A DNA stretch of 64,000 nucleotides from Pigmentiphaga kullae (GTDB taxonomy: Bacteria > Pseudomonadota > Gammaproteobacteria > Burkholderiales > Burkholderiaceae_B): contig NZ_SGXC01000002.1 in the NCBI RefSeq assembly GCF_004216695.1, forward strand, positions 1,426,001 through 1,490,000, read 5' to 3'. This document shows, in pieces, positions 9,355 through 18,504 of the stretch (its first letter is position 1; every line of letters begins with the position of its first letter). The notes beneath the pieces are model-generated. The model ran no database searches, was not told the origin of the DNA, and saw only the letters and a list, made by a program, of their open reading frames with translations. A program made the translations under genes and the position numbers.

Positions 9355-11433
9355 CTAACGCCAGGCGTTGCGCATGCGGCTGGCGATGTCCACGCGAACG
9401 GCCGGCTGGGCCGGCGCGGCGGCCGGCGCGCCCTGCCTGGCCTTGGGCAGGATCTCGAACAGCGGCAGCATGCGTTCCGGGATGAAACGGCTGCGCGTGC
9501 CATAGACGTGGCGGTCGCCCATGCCGCTTTGCTGGTGCACGTAGAAGCGCTGCGGCACGACCAGTTGCAGGTCTTCCTTGGCGCGGGTCATGGCCACGTA
9601 CAACAGGCGCCGCTCCTCTTCGATCTCGTCGGCGTCGCCGGTGCTCATGTCCGAGGGGATGCAGCCGTCGACCACGTTCAGCACGTAGACGGCCTTCCAT
9701 TCCTGCCCCTTGGCCGAATGGATGGTGGACAGGATGAGGTAGTCCTCGTCCAGCAGCGGCTGCCCCGACTGGGCGCTGGTGGCATCCGGCGGGTCCAGCG
9801 TCAGCTCGGTCAGGAACTGCTCGCGCGACCCGTAGGTGCCGGCGATGCGCGCCAACTGGTCCAGGTCGGCCTGGCGCACGACCGCGTCGTCGTACAGCCG
9901 CTGGAGATGCGGACCGTACCACCGCAGCGCGAGGTCCAGGTGCGCGGGCCAGGCCAGTCCCGGATCGCTCAGCGCCACGAAGGTGTCGGCGAAGACTTTC
10001 CAGTCCTCCGCCGCGGCGGCCGGCGGGGAAAAGCCGGCCAGCGCCTGCACCGCCTGCCCGGACTCTGCCATGGCGTCGAGCAGACGCGCGGCGTTGGCCG
10101 GGCCGATGCCGGGCATCAACTGGGCCACGCGAAACCCCGACAGGCGGCCAAGCGGGTTGGCGGCCCAGCGCAGCAGGGCCAGCACGTCCTTCACGTGCGC
10201 GGCTTCGAGGAATTTCAGGCCGCCGAACTTGACGAAGGGAATGTTGCGGCGGGTGAGTTCCAGCTCCAGCCCGGCGCTGTGGCTGGCCGAGCGGAACAGC
10301 ACGGCCTGGGACATCAGCCGCACGCCGGTCTCGCGCCGCGCCAGGATCTGGTCCGCCACCCATCGCGCCTGCCCCGGCTCGTCGCTGACATAGACCAGTT
10401 GCGGCCGCTGCGCCGAAGCGCGATCGGTCCAGAGCTGCTTGGCATGGCGCTCGGGCGCCTCGGCGATGACCGCGTTCGAGGCGTCCAGGATGGGCTGGGT
10501 CGAGCGGTAGTTGCGGTCCAGCGTGACGACGTGCGCGGGCCGCGAGAACTGCGAGGGGAAATCCAGGATGTTGCGCACGGTGGCGGCGCGGAACGAATAG
10601 ATGGACTGGGCGTCGTCCCCCACCACCGTCAGGCCGCGGCCGTCCGGCTTCATGGCCAGCAGGATCTGCGCCTGCAGGCGGTTGGTGTCCTGGTATTCGT
10701 CGACCAGCACGTGGTCGAAGGTGGCGCCCAGCTCGGCGGCGATGGCGGGCTCCCTGGTCATCTCGGCCCAGTACAGCAGCAGGTCGTCGTAGTCCAGCAC
10801 GTGCTGGTCCTGCTTGGCCTGCACGTAGGAGCCGAACAGCGTCTTCAACTGCTCTTCCCACTGCGCGCACCACGGAAAGTGCCGGGCCAGCACGCCGTGC
10901 AGCGGCGCCTGGCTGTTGACCGCGCGCGAATAGATGGCCAGGCAGGTGCCCTTCAGGGGAAAGCGGGACTTGGTGCCCGAGAACCCCAGCTCGTGCCGCG
11001 CGAAGCCCATCAGGTCCTCGGCGTCGCCGCGGTCGTGGATGGTGAAGGCCTCGGACAGGCCGATGCGCGTGGCGTAGTCGCGCAGCAGCCGCGCGCCGAT
11101 GGCGTGGAAGGTGCCGGCCCAGGGCAGCGACGGCGGCTGCCCGCCCAGGCCCAACACGGCCTGCATGACCCGGCCCGCGCGGCGCTCCATTTCGATGGCG
11201 GCGCGGCGCGAGAACGTCAGCAGCAGGATCCGGTGCGGATCGGCCCCCTTCAGGACCAGGTTGGCCACCCGGTGGGCCAGCGTGCTGGTCTTGCCCGAAC
11301 CCGCGCCGGCGATGACCAGCAGCGGTCCGCAGCGTTCGGCGTCGGCGCCGGTGCCGTATTCGACGGCCTCGCGCTGGCGGGGATTCAGGTCGGCCCAGGG
11401 ATCGTGGGCCGGCGTGTCGGGGACATGTGACAT
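9355..11433 (-). CDS. UvrD/Rep/PcrA-like ATP-dependent DNA helicase
   Basis: A 692-residue superfamily 1A helicase. Motif I is LLVIAGAGSGKTSTLAHRVA, after the Q-motif region LNPRQREAVEYG. HVLVDEYQDTNRLQAQIL is motif II, VVGDDAQSIYSFRAA motif III, LDRNYRST motif IV and ILSTIHSAKGQEWKAVYVLN motif V. ERRLLYVAMTRAKEDLQLVV is motif VI. These enzymes unwind DNA in repair and restart. It is shorter at the C-terminus than Escherichia coli UvrD and fits the UvrD-like group often annotated simply as ATP-dependent helicase. No clear ribosome site precedes the ATG. It is probably transcribed alone. Confidence 0.92.
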   Translation of the reverse strand: MSHVPDTPAHDPWADLNPRQREAVEYGTGADAERCGPLLVIAGAGSGKTSTLAHRVANLVLKGADPHRILLLTFSRRAAIEMERRAGRVMQAVLGLGGQPPSLPWAGTFHAIGARLLRDYATRIGLSEAFTIHDRGDAEDLMGFARHELGFSGTKSRFPLKGTCLAIYSRAVNSQAPLHGVLARHFPWCAQWEEQLKTLFGSYVQAKQDQHVLDYDDLLLYWAEMTREPAIAAELGATFDHVLVDEYQDTNRLQAQILLAMKPDGRGLTVVGDDAQSIYSFRAATVRNILDFPSQFSRPAHVVTLDRNYRSTQPILDASNAVIAEAPERHAKQLWTDRASAQRPQLVYVSDEPGQARWVADQILARRETGVRLMSQAVLFRSASHSAGLELELTRRNIPFVKFGGLKFLEAAHVKDVLALLRWAANPLGRLSGFRVAQLMPGIGPANAARLLDAMAESGQAVQALAGFSPPAAAAEDWKVFADTFVALSDPGLAWPAHLDLALRWYGPHLQRLYDDAVVRQADLDQLARIAGTYGSREQFLTELTLDPPDATSAQSGQPLLDEDYLILSTIHSAKGQEWKAVYVLNVVDGCIPSDMSTGDADEIEEERRLLYVAMTRAKEDLQLVVPQRFYVHQQSGMGDRHVYGTRSRFIPERMLPLFEILPKARQGAPAAAPAQPAVRVDIASRMRNAWR

Positions 11434-11498
11434 GGGAGGCGGGAAGACTGTATATTCATCCAGTATAAACGCCCGTTCCCTTCCTTCGGATTTCCGCC

Positions 11499-12407
11499 AT
11501 GACCGTGCGCGTCGGCACCTCGTCCTGGACCGATCCCACCCTGCTGGCCTGCGGCCGCTTCTATCCCGCCTCGGCCCGCACGGCCGAGGACCGGCTGCGC
11601 TTCTATGCCTCGCGCTTCCCGCTGGTCGAGGTGGACAGCAGCTACTACCGCCTGCCCGCCGCGCGCACGGCCTACCTGTGGACGCAGCGCACGCCGCCGG
11701 GCTTCGTGTTCCACCTGAAGGCCTTCCGCCTGTTCACCGGACACCTGACCCCGGTCGCGGCGCTGCCGGCCGACATCGCCGCCGAACTTCCGCCCGAGGC
11801 CCGCATCGTCGACCACGCCACCCTGCCGGGCGAACTGCGCGACGAACTCTGGGGCCGTTTCCTGCAAGCCCTGGAGCCGCTGCGCCAGAGCGGCCAGTTG
11901 GCGGCGGTCCATTTCCAGTACGCGCCCCGGGTGCGCAACAACGCCGCCGGCCGCGCCCTGGTCGGCGCCTGCGCGCGCCGCATGGAAGACCAGGTGCACG
12001 CGGTGGAATTCCGCCATCGCGGCTGGCTGGACCCGGCGGGCCGGGCCGGCACGCTGGCCCTGCTGCGCGACCTGGGCGCGGCCCATACCGTAGTCGACAG
12101 CCCTGACCAGTACGTGAACAGCGTGCCCGCCGTCTGGGCGGCCACGCGCCCGGACCTGGCGGTGGTGCGCCTGCACGGGCGCAACGGCCAGGCCTGGAAC
12201 CGCCGGGGCATCGCCGCCTCGTCGGGCCGCTTCGTCTACGAATACACGCCCGAGGAACTGGCACGCATCGCCGAACTGGTGCGCAAGCTCACGCAGGCCG
12301 CGGCCAACGTCCACGTGCTGTTCAACACCAACTTCGAGGACCAGGGCGTGCGCAACGCGGCGGCCTTCGACGACATCCGCCGGCGGCGGCCGCGTCAGAC
12401 GGCGTAG
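11499..12407 (+). CDS. DUF72 (YecE-like) domain protein
   Basis: A 302-residue protein of the DUF72/YecE family, a TIM-barrel fold of unknown function. VRVGTSSWTDPTLLACGRFYP at the N-terminus, LVEVDSSYYRLP and GFVFHLKAFRLFTGH are the usual conserved blocks, and VVRLHGRNGQAWNRRG and NVHVLFNTNFEDQGVRNA match the end. The gene is divergent from the helicase gene with a 65-bp gap. Its 3' end overlaps the convergent IclR gene by 13 bases. Confidence 0.9.
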   Translation: MTVRVGTSSWTDPTLLACGRFYPASARTAEDRLRFYASRFPLVEVDSSYYRLPAARTAYLWTQRTPPGFVFHLKAFRLFTGHLTPVAALPADIAAELPPEARIVDHATLPGELRDELWGRFLQALEPLRQSGQLAAVHFQYAPRVRNNAAGRALVGACARRMEDQVHAVEFRHRGWLDPAGRAGTLALLRDLGAAHTVVDSPDQYVNSVPAVWAATRPDLAVVRLHGRNGQAWNRRGIAASSGRFVYEYTPEELARIAELVRKLTQAAANVHVLFNTNFEDQGVRNAAAFDDIRRRRPRQTA

Positions 12408-13255
12408 CTGCTGCGGCGCACCTGCGCCACCATCTCCACCAGCCGGGGCGCCAGCCCCTCCTCCACGCTCTGCCGCGAGGCGCGAAAACGGGGGATCACG
12501 GCGTTGAACACGATCAGCTCGCCGTCTCGCAGCCGGCCCATGGGCACCCCCACCGCATAGTGGTCGGGATGCTGTTCGCCGTAGACGCTGCAAAAGCCCT
12601 TCTTGGCGAAGGCCTCGACCGAACGGGCCGCATGGTCCTGGTGTTCGGTCCACATGCGCGGCGTCTTGACCCGGATCTCGTTCAGCAGCTTCTGCCGTTC
12701 GGTGGGCTCGCACCCCGAGATGAAGGCATGGCCGATGGCGGTCGAGACGATGGGAAAGCGCAGGCCGATGTCCGAGAGCTGCGGCGCGAAGGCGCTCGTG
12801 ATGCGGCTCGTCTCGACGTAGACGATGCTGAGGCGGTCGCGTATGCCCATCGACACCGAGCAGTTCATCGACTCGGCCAGCACGTTCATCAGCGGACGGG
12901 CCAGCTGGCGCAAGGTGAGCGAGGCCAGCAGCGGGTAGCCCAGCGACACCACGCCCGGCGCCAGACGGTACTTGCCCGACAGCGTATCGGGCCGCAGGTA
13001 GCCCAGCTTCACCAGGGTGTAGGTGAAGCGCGAGATGGTCGGGGGCGACAGGCCCGTGCGGCGCGCCAGTTCCTTGTTGCCCAGGGCCGGCTCGAGCGGG
13101 GTGAAGCAGCGCAGGATCTGCATCCCCCGCGCCAGCGTGGAGGCGAACAGCCGGTCGCCCTCGTGCGCCTCGTAGGCATCGAACTCGATGTCGCTGGGCT
13201 CCTCGTCGATCTGATAGGGATTGCGCGGCATGGCGGTCCAGTGCGTATTCTGCAT
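12395..13255 (-). CDS. IclR-family transcriptional regulator
   Basis: A 286-residue IclR-type regulator. The helix-turn-helix is ALGNKELARRTGLSPPTISRF near residues 57-77, followed by the effector domain with VYVETSRITSAFAP and ISGCEPTERQKLLNE. It has an unusually long acidic N-terminal extension (EEPSDIEFDAYEAHEGDR). It is divergent from the Rieske oxygenase operon, which it probably controls. The ATG at 13255 lies inside a perfect palindrome and lacks a ribosome site. An internal ATG at 13231 is the alternative and would leave the palindrome in the upstream region. Confidence 0.88.
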   Translation of the reverse strand: MQNTHWTAMPRNPYQIDEEPSDIEFDAYEAHEGDRLFASTLARGMQILRCFTPLEPALGNKELARRTGLSPPTISRFTYTLVKLGYLRPDTLSGKYRLAPGVVSLGYPLLASLTLRQLARPLMNVLAESMNCSVSMGIRDRLSIVYVETSRITSAFAPQLSDIGLRFPIVSTAIGHAFISGCEPTERQKLLNEIRVKTPRMWTEHQDHAARSVEAFAKKGFCSVYGEQHPDHYAVGVPMGRLRDGELIVFNAVIPRFRASRQSVEEGLAPRLVEMVAQVRRSSYAV

Positions 13256-13263
13256 TGCAGAAT
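13247..13263. promoter_or_regulatory. perfect palindrome, candidate IclR operator
   Basis: ATTCTGCA-T-TGCAGAAT is a perfect 8+1+8 inverted repeat. It spans the annotated IclR start codon and lies 88 bp before the oxygenase ATG, in the divergent promoter region. IclR proteins typically bind such palindromes between their own gene and the target operon. Binding is inferred. Confidence 0.55.
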
Positions 13264-13350
13264 GCTATTCAAAATATCCGAACTTCCCTACCAGCGATTT
13301 CCCGCACGGCACGACACTTCCCGCACGAACACCAAGGAGACGGCCCCATC

Positions 13351-14685
13351 ATGCTGAGCGCGGAAGACAACGAACTGATCACCCGTTCCGGCCCCGACAC
13401 TCCCGCCGGGCGCCTGTTGCGCCAGTTCTGGGTGCCGGTCCTGCTGTCCGAGGAATTGCCGGAGCCGGACTGTCCGCCCAAGCGCATCAAGGTCATGGGC
13501 GAGGACCTGCTGGCCTTTCGCGACAGCGCCGGACGCGTCGGCGTGGTCGACCCTGTCTGTCCGCACCGCGGCGCCAATCTCTATTACGGCCGCAACGAGC
13601 ATTCGGGACTGCGCTGCGTGTTCCATGGCTGGAAATTCGGCGTGGACGGGCGCTGCCTGGAGATGCCCACCATGCCGGCCGATTCGCCCTACCGCGACCG
13701 CGTCCGCCTGAAATCCTATCCCACGCGCGAATGGGGCGAATACGTGTGGGCCTACATGGGGCCGGCCGCCGAACCGCCGCCGCTGCCCCGGCTGGCCTTC
13801 GCCCTGGTGCCGCCTTCGCACCGCTACGTCAGCAAGAAATGGCAGGACTGCAACTGGCTGCAATGCGTCGAAGGCGCGCTGGACACGACCCATTTCTCGT
13901 TCCTGCACATGTTGCTGGGCACGGAAGAAGCCGAGACGGCCGAGGCCGTGATGGAGCGGATCAAGCATGCCGCGCTGGGCGCGCAGGCCGTGCGCAACGA
14001 CCGCTTCAAGTGGGTGCGCGACGACCCGATGCCGGCCTTCTCGGTGGACGAGTTCCCCGCCGGCCTGGTGGTGGGCGGCGCGCGCAAGGCCGACGGCGAC
14101 GACCTGTACTGGCGCATCGCCCACTACCTGGTCCCCAACCATGCCTTGGCGCCCAGCGCCTTCCCCGGCGAGAACTACCATGGGCAGACCTTCGTGCCCG
14201 TGAACGACACCTCGTGCTGGATCTATACCTATACCTGGAACCCCGACCGGCCGCTGACCGAGGAAGAACGGGAGGCGGCGCGCCAGGGGCACACCATCCA
14301 CGCCCAGGTGGACGAGCACTACGTGCCTTATCGGAACCTGCGCAACGACTACCTGATCGACCGCGAGGACCAGAAGCGCAACAGCTTCACCGGCATCCAG
14401 GGCGTATCCGAACAGGACGCCGCCATCCAGGACAGCCAGGGCCCGATCGCCGACCGCACGCGCGAACACCTCGGTCCCACCGACCTGGGCATCGTGCGCA
14501 TGCGCCGCCTGCTGCTGGGCCTGATCCGCGACGAGATGGCGGGCAGGACGCCCCAGGCGCTGTCCCACCCCGACGAATACGCCGTGCTGTCCGGCGGCTG
14601 GGTCGCGCACAAGTCCAAGGCGCTGGACGAAGTCATGACCGAGCGCTTCGGCAACCCCCTGGGCTACGTCGGGCAGGAACGATGA
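13351..14685 (+). CDS. Rieske [2Fe-2S] aromatic ring-hydroxylating oxygenase, alpha subunit (phthalate-dioxygenase-like)
   Basis: A 444-residue terminal oxygenase. The Rieske cluster ligands are Cys70-x-His72 (in VCPHRGAN) and Cys89-x2-His92 (in CVFHGW). The mononuclear iron site is in ALDTTHFSFLHM near residue 180. Such enzymes hydroxylate or demethylate aromatic acids with electrons from a separate reductase. No reductase gene is present in this operon. AAGGAG lies before the ATG at 13351; longer in-frame starts at 13255 would run through the promoter. It heads an operon that continues to about 19956. The substrate is unknown. Confidence 0.9.
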   Translation: MLSAEDNELITRSGPDTPAGRLLRQFWVPVLLSEELPEPDCPPKRIKVMGEDLLAFRDSAGRVGVVDPVCPHRGANLYYGRNEHSGLRCVFHGWKFGVDGRCLEMPTMPADSPYRDRVRLKSYPTREWGEYVWAYMGPAAEPPPLPRLAFALVPPSHRYVSKKWQDCNWLQCVEGALDTTHFSFLHMLLGTEEAETAEAVMERIKHAALGAQAVRNDRFKWVRDDPMPAFSVDEFPAGLVVGGARKADGDDLYWRIAHYLVPNHALAPSAFPGENYHGQTFVPVNDTSCWIYTYTWNPDRPLTEEEREAARQGHTIHAQVDEHYVPYRNLRNDYLIDREDQKRNSFTGIQGVSEQDAAIQDSQGPIADRTREHLGPTDLGIVRMRRLLLGLIRDEMAGRTPQALSHPDEYAVLSGGWVAHKSKALDEVMTERFGNPLGYVGQER

Positions 14686-14748
14686 CTCGCTGATTTCCCC
14701 CCAAGCATGAAGCGGCGCGAAGACAGCGCCGCCATTCCGGAGACGATG

Positions 14749-15723
14749 ATGAGACTAATCAAGCTGCTCGCGGCAACGAGCGCAGTGCTGTCCTGCGCTC
14801 TGGCAACACCGGGCGCGCACGCCCAGAACTACCCGGTCAAACCGATCAAGCTGGTGGTGCCCTACCCGCCCAGCGGCATCGGCGACACCGCCGCGCGCGA
14901 CATCGCGCTGAATCTCGCTCAGCGCCTGGGCCAGCCGGTGATCGTCGAGAACAAGCCCGGCGCCAGCCAGATGATAGGCGCGGAGTTCGTGGCCAAGTCG
15001 GCGCCCGACGGCTACACGCTGTTCCTGGGCAGCCTGTCCAGCCTGGTGCTGAACATCGCGGCGCAGAAGAACCTGCCCTACGACCCTTTCAAGGATTTCG
15101 CGCCGGTGTCGCTGGCCTTCACCACGCCGCTGTATCTGGTGGTCAATCCATCCCTGCCGGTGAAGTCGGTGGCCGATCTCATCGCCTATGCCCGCGGCAA
15201 TCCCGGCAAGCTCAGCTTCGGTTCGATAGGCGCGGGCAGCTCGCTGCACCTGACCGCGGAAATGTTCAAGTCCATGACCGGTACGGACATGGTCCACATT
15301 CCCTACAAGGGCAGCATGCCGGCGCTGAGCGACCTCGTGGGCGGGCAGATCCAGCTGGTGTTCGACGTCGGCACCTCGGCCCTGCCGCTGGTGCACGGCG
15401 GACGGCTGCGGGTGCTGGGCGTGACCAGCAAGACGCGCGCCAGCGGCACGCCCGACATCCCGCCCATCGCCGACACCGTGCCCGGCTTCGACGCCTCGTT
15501 CTGGTTCGGCATCGTCGCGCCGGCCGGCGTCCCCCAACCCATCATCGACAAGTTGTCGACCGAACTGCGCGCCATCCTGCGCCAACCCGCGCTGCGCGAG
15601 AAGTTCCGCAGCAGCGGCGTCGAGCTGACCGGCAGCACCCCCGCCGAGATGACGGCGCAAATGAAGGCCGACCTGCCCATCTGGCAGGAGGTCCAACGCA
15701 AGGCAGGCATTTCACCGGAGTAA
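14749..15723 (+). CDS. Bug/TctC-family periplasmic solute-binding protein
   Basis: A 324-residue receptor with a signal peptide ending near TPGAHA before QNYPVKP. LVVPYPPSGIGDTAARDIA is the first-lobe signature and VHIPYKGSMPALSDLVGGQ the second. It probably captures the carboxylate that feeds the operon's enzymes. Two adjacent ATGs exist (14746, 14749); GGAG at 14739-14742 is better spaced to the second. It lies 63 bp after the oxygenase gene and just before the aldolase gene. Confidence 0.92.
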   Translation: MRLIKLLAATSAVLSCALATPGAHAQNYPVKPIKLVVPYPPSGIGDTAARDIALNLAQRLGQPVIVENKPGASQMIGAEFVAKSAPDGYTLFLGSLSSLVLNIAAQKNLPYDPFKDFAPVSLAFTTPLYLVVNPSLPVKSVADLIAYARGNPGKLSFGSIGAGSSLHLTAEMFKSMTGTDMVHIPYKGSMPALSDLVGGQIQLVFDVGTSALPLVHGGRLRVLGVTSKTRASGTPDIPPIADTVPGFDASFWFGIVAPAGVPQPIIDKLSTELRAILRQPALREKFRSSGVELTGSTPAEMTAQMKADLPIWQEVQRKAGISPE

Positions 15724-15726
15724 GAC

Positions 15727-16506
15727 ATGACCTCATCCCCCGTGCAAAACCGATTCAAGCGCCTGATCCAGTCCGGGCATCCCCAGTATGGACTGTTCTG
15801 TGTCTCCAACGCCTTGCAGACCGTGGAGGCGCTGGCCGGCAGCGGTTTCGACTTCATCATGTTCGACCTGGAGCATTCGCCCCAGAGCATGCCCCACCTG
15901 CATGCCCAGTTCGCGGCGCTGGCGACGGGCCACACGGCGGCCACGGTGCGCGTCCCCATCCTGGAGCCCGCCTCGTTCAAGCAGTACCTGGACCTGGGCG
16001 CGCAGGCGCTGATGGTACCCAACATCTCGAACGCCGACGAAGCCCGCGCCGCCGTGCGCTACACCCGCTACCCGCCGGCGGGCGGCGTGCGCGGCCTGGG
16101 CGGCACCATGCGCGCCACGCGCTACGGCCGGGACAAGGAATACTATGCGCGCGCCGCGCAGGAGACCTGCCTGCTGGCGCAGATCGAGACGCGCGAGGCC
16201 ATGGCCAACCTGGACGCGATCTGCCGCGTCAAAGGCGTGGACATGGTGTTCTTCGGGCCGACCGATCTGTCGGCCGACATGGGACACATGGGGCAGCCCA
16301 ACCATCCCGAGGTCGTGGAAGCCATCGAGCAAGGGATACGGCGCGCGGTGGCCCTGGGCATGCCGGCCGGCGTGCTGGCGGGATCGCCGGAATGCGAGCG
16401 CTACGTCGCGGCAGGCGCCACGGTGGTCATCGTCGGCTCGGACCTGTCGCTGCTGGTGCGCACGGCCGACGCGCTGGCCGCCAAGCACGTGCAGGCCGCC
16501 CGATGA
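15727..16506 (+). CDS. HpcH/HpaI-family aldolase
   Basis: A 259-residue class II aldolase of the HpcH/HpaI family (pyruvate-forming 4-hydroxy-2-oxo-acid aldolases). FIMFDLEHSPQSM carries the acidic residues, VRVPI the conserved Arg, LLAQIETREAM a metal ligand, and FFGPTDLSADMG the typical late motif. It would cleave a hydroxy-oxo acid to pyruvate or oxaloacetate plus an aldehyde. It lies 3 bp after the Bug gene, and its stop overlaps the E1 alpha start by four bases (ATGA), showing translational coupling. Confidence 0.9.
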   Translation: MTSSPVQNRFKRLIQSGHPQYGLFCVSNALQTVEALAGSGFDFIMFDLEHSPQSMPHLHAQFAALATGHTAATVRVPILEPASFKQYLDLGAQALMVPNISNADEARAAVRYTRYPPAGGVRGLGGTMRATRYGRDKEYYARAAQETCLLAQIETREAMANLDAICRVKGVDMVFFGPTDLSADMGHMGQPNHPEVVEAIEQGIRRAVALGMPAGVLAGSPECERYVAAGATVVIVGSDLSLLVRTADALAAKHVQAAR

Positions 16507-17480
16507 ACCTCGCGGCGACCTCCGGCGACGGGCCGTTCGCGCGCGGACTCGCGGCCCTGGACACCATGCTGCGCATCCGCCTGCTCGAGGAAAAAATCAC
16601 CGAGCTGCGCAAGGCGCAGTCCATCCAGGGCTCGGTCCACCTGTGCATCGGCCAGGAAGCCATCTATGCGGGCTCGTGCCAGGCACTGCGGGCGGACGAC
16701 CCGGTGTTCTCCACCTATCGCGGCCACGGGTGGGCGCTGGCGCGCGGCGTGCCGGCGCAAGGGATACTGGCCGAACTGCTGGGCCGCGAAAGCGGCGTGT
16801 GCCGGGGCCGCGGCGGGTCGGCCATGTTCAGCGCCGCCGACCATGGCTTCTACGGCGAGAACTCCATCGTCGGCGCCGGCGCCCCGATCGCCTGCGGCGC
16901 CGCGCTGGCCTCGGTGCTGCGCGGCGAGGAACGCGTGGCGCTGACCGCCTTCGGCGACGGCGCGATGAACCAGGGCGCCATCCACGAGGCGATGAACTTC
17001 GCCGCGTATCGCGACCTGCCGGTGTTGTTCATCTGCGAGAACAACACCTACGCCGAGCTGACGCCGGTAGCCGAGACCGTGCGCGATGCCGAGCTGCACA
17101 AACGGGCCGCCGCCTATGGCATGCCGGGGGAACGGGTAGACGGCAACGACGTCGCCGCCGTGCGCGACTGCGTGGCGCACCACGCGGCGCGCGCCCGCGC
17201 GGGACAAGGCCCGGCCCTGATCGAGATGATGACCCAGCGGCTGGTCGGCCACTACTACGGCGACCTGCAAGGCTACCGGCCCCGCGGCGAACTGGCCGAG
17301 GCCAGGCAGCGCGAGCCCATCGCGCGCCTGCGGCAGCGCCTGGCGGCGGACGGCGTGGCGGCCGACACCCTGGCCGCGCTGGAAGCCGCGGCCACGGCCG
17401 ACATCGCGCGGGCGGCCGAAGCGGCCCTGGCCGCGCCCCTGGCCGATCCGGCCACCGTCATGGAGCACCTGTATGCCTGA
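16503..17480 (+). CDS. thiamine-diphosphate-dependent dehydrogenase E1 component, alpha subunit
   Basis: A 325-residue E1 alpha subunit of the pyruvate/acetoin/branched-chain 2-oxo acid dehydrogenase type. LRIRLLEEKI and GSVHLCIGQEAIYAG open the domain. FGDGAMNQGAIHEAMNFA followed by LFICENNTYAE is the thiamine-diphosphate binding motif (GDG to NN). It should decarboxylate a 2-oxo acid or split a diketone-like substrate together with the next gene product. No lipoyl E2 or E3 gene is nearby. It overlaps the aldolase gene by four bases and the beta gene by eight. Confidence 0.92.
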   Translation: MNLAATSGDGPFARGLAALDTMLRIRLLEEKITELRKAQSIQGSVHLCIGQEAIYAGSCQALRADDPVFSTYRGHGWALARGVPAQGILAELLGRESGVCRGRGGSAMFSAADHGFYGENSIVGAGAPIACGAALASVLRGEERVALTAFGDGAMNQGAIHEAMNFAAYRDLPVLFICENNTYAELTPVAETVRDAELHKRAAAYGMPGERVDGNDVAAVRDCVAHHAARARAGQGPALIEMMTQRLVGHYYGDLQGYRPRGELAEARQREPIARLRQRLAADGVAADTLAALEAAATADIARAAEAALAAPLADPATVMEHLYA

Positions 17481-18504
17481 AGCCCCTTCTTCCACGGACG
17501 CTGTTCCGCTCAGTTTCGGCAAGGCGGTGAACGCCGCGCTGGCCCGCGCGCTGGAGGACATGCCCGAGGTCGTCCTGTACGGCGAGGACGTCGGCAAGCC
17601 CGGCGGCGTCTTCGGCGTGACCAAGGACCTGCAGCGGCAGGCCGGCGCCGCGCGCGTGTTCGACACCCCCATCAGCGAGACCGCCATGCTGGGCGTGGCG
17701 GTGGGCGCGGCCATGAGCGGCCTGCGGCCCGTGGTCGAGATCATGTGGATAGATTTCAGCCTGGTCGCCATGGACCAGCTCGTGAACCAGGCCGCCAACG
17801 TGCGCTACGTCTCGGCCGGCCGGCTGGCCGCGCCGCTGACCGTGCGCACCCAGCAGGGCGCCACGCCCGGTTCGTGCGCCCAGCACTCGCAGAACCTGGA
17901 GGCGCTGTACGCGCACATACCCGGGCTGCGCGTGGGCATTCCGGCCACCGCCCAGGATGCCTACGACATGCTGCTGGCCGCCATCCGCTGCGACGACCCG
18001 ACCCTGGTCATCGAGAACCGCGCCATGTATCACGGCGACCCGCAGCCGGTCAGGCTGGGCAGCCCCATCGAAGACGCTTGCGGCGCCCGCCTCGCGCGAC
18101 AAGGCGGCGACCTCACCGTCGTGGCCTGGGGCGCCATGCTGTTCCAGGCGCTGGAGGCCGCCGCCCGGCTGGCGCGCGAAGGCATCGAGGCCGAAGTGAT
18201 CAACGCGCGCTGGATCGCCCCCTTCGACTGGCCCGCCCTGCTGGCCAGCGTCGGCCGCACCGGCCGCCTGCTGGTCGTGCACGAGGCCAACGTGACCGGC
18301 GGCTTCGGCGCCGAGATCGCGGCCCGCGTGCAGGACGAACTGTACGGCCGCCTGCGCGCGCCCGTGCGGCGCCTGGGCGTGGCCGACTGCCGCATTCCCG
18401 CGGCGCCGCACTTGCAGGCCGCGCTCATCCCCGACGCCGGCCGCATCAGTCAGGCCGCGCGCGAACTCGTGGGCGAACAGCGGGACCGGAGGACCCAGCC
18501 ATGA
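17473..18504 (+). CDS. thiamine-diphosphate-dependent dehydrogenase E1 component, beta subunit
   Basis: A 343-residue E1 beta partner of the preceding alpha subunit. VVLYGEDVGKPGGVFGVTKD, FDTPISETAMLGVAVGAAM and VRTQQGATPGSCAQHSQNLE are the conserved beta-subunit blocks. VVAWGAMLFQALEAA and VINARWIAPFDWPALL follow in the C-terminal domain. It forms an alpha2beta2 cytoplasmic enzyme. The operon arrangement, with an aldolase upstream and a reductase downstream, suggests a catabolic 2-oxo acid. It overlaps the next gene by four bases. Confidence 0.92.
   Translation: MPEAPSSTDAVPLSFGKAVNAALARALEDMPEVVLYGEDVGKPGGVFGVTKDLQRQAGAARVFDTPISETAMLGVAVGAAMSGLRPVVEIMWIDFSLVAMDQLVNQAANVRYVSAGRLAAPLTVRTQQGATPGSCAQHSQNLEALYAHIPGLRVGIPATAQDAYDMLLAAIRCDDPTLVIENRAMYHGDPQPVRLGSPIEDACGARLARQGGDLTVVAWGAMLFQALEAAARLAREGIEAEVINARWIAPFDWPALLASVGRTGRLLVVHEANVTGGFGAEIAARVQDELYGRLRAPVRRLGVADCRIPAAPHLQAALIPDAGRISQAARELVGEQRDRRTQP

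Noticed and set aside
12560-13357. A plus-strand open frame of 265 codons opposite the IclR gene
   Set aside because: It is antisense to a recognised regulator and encodes no known domain.
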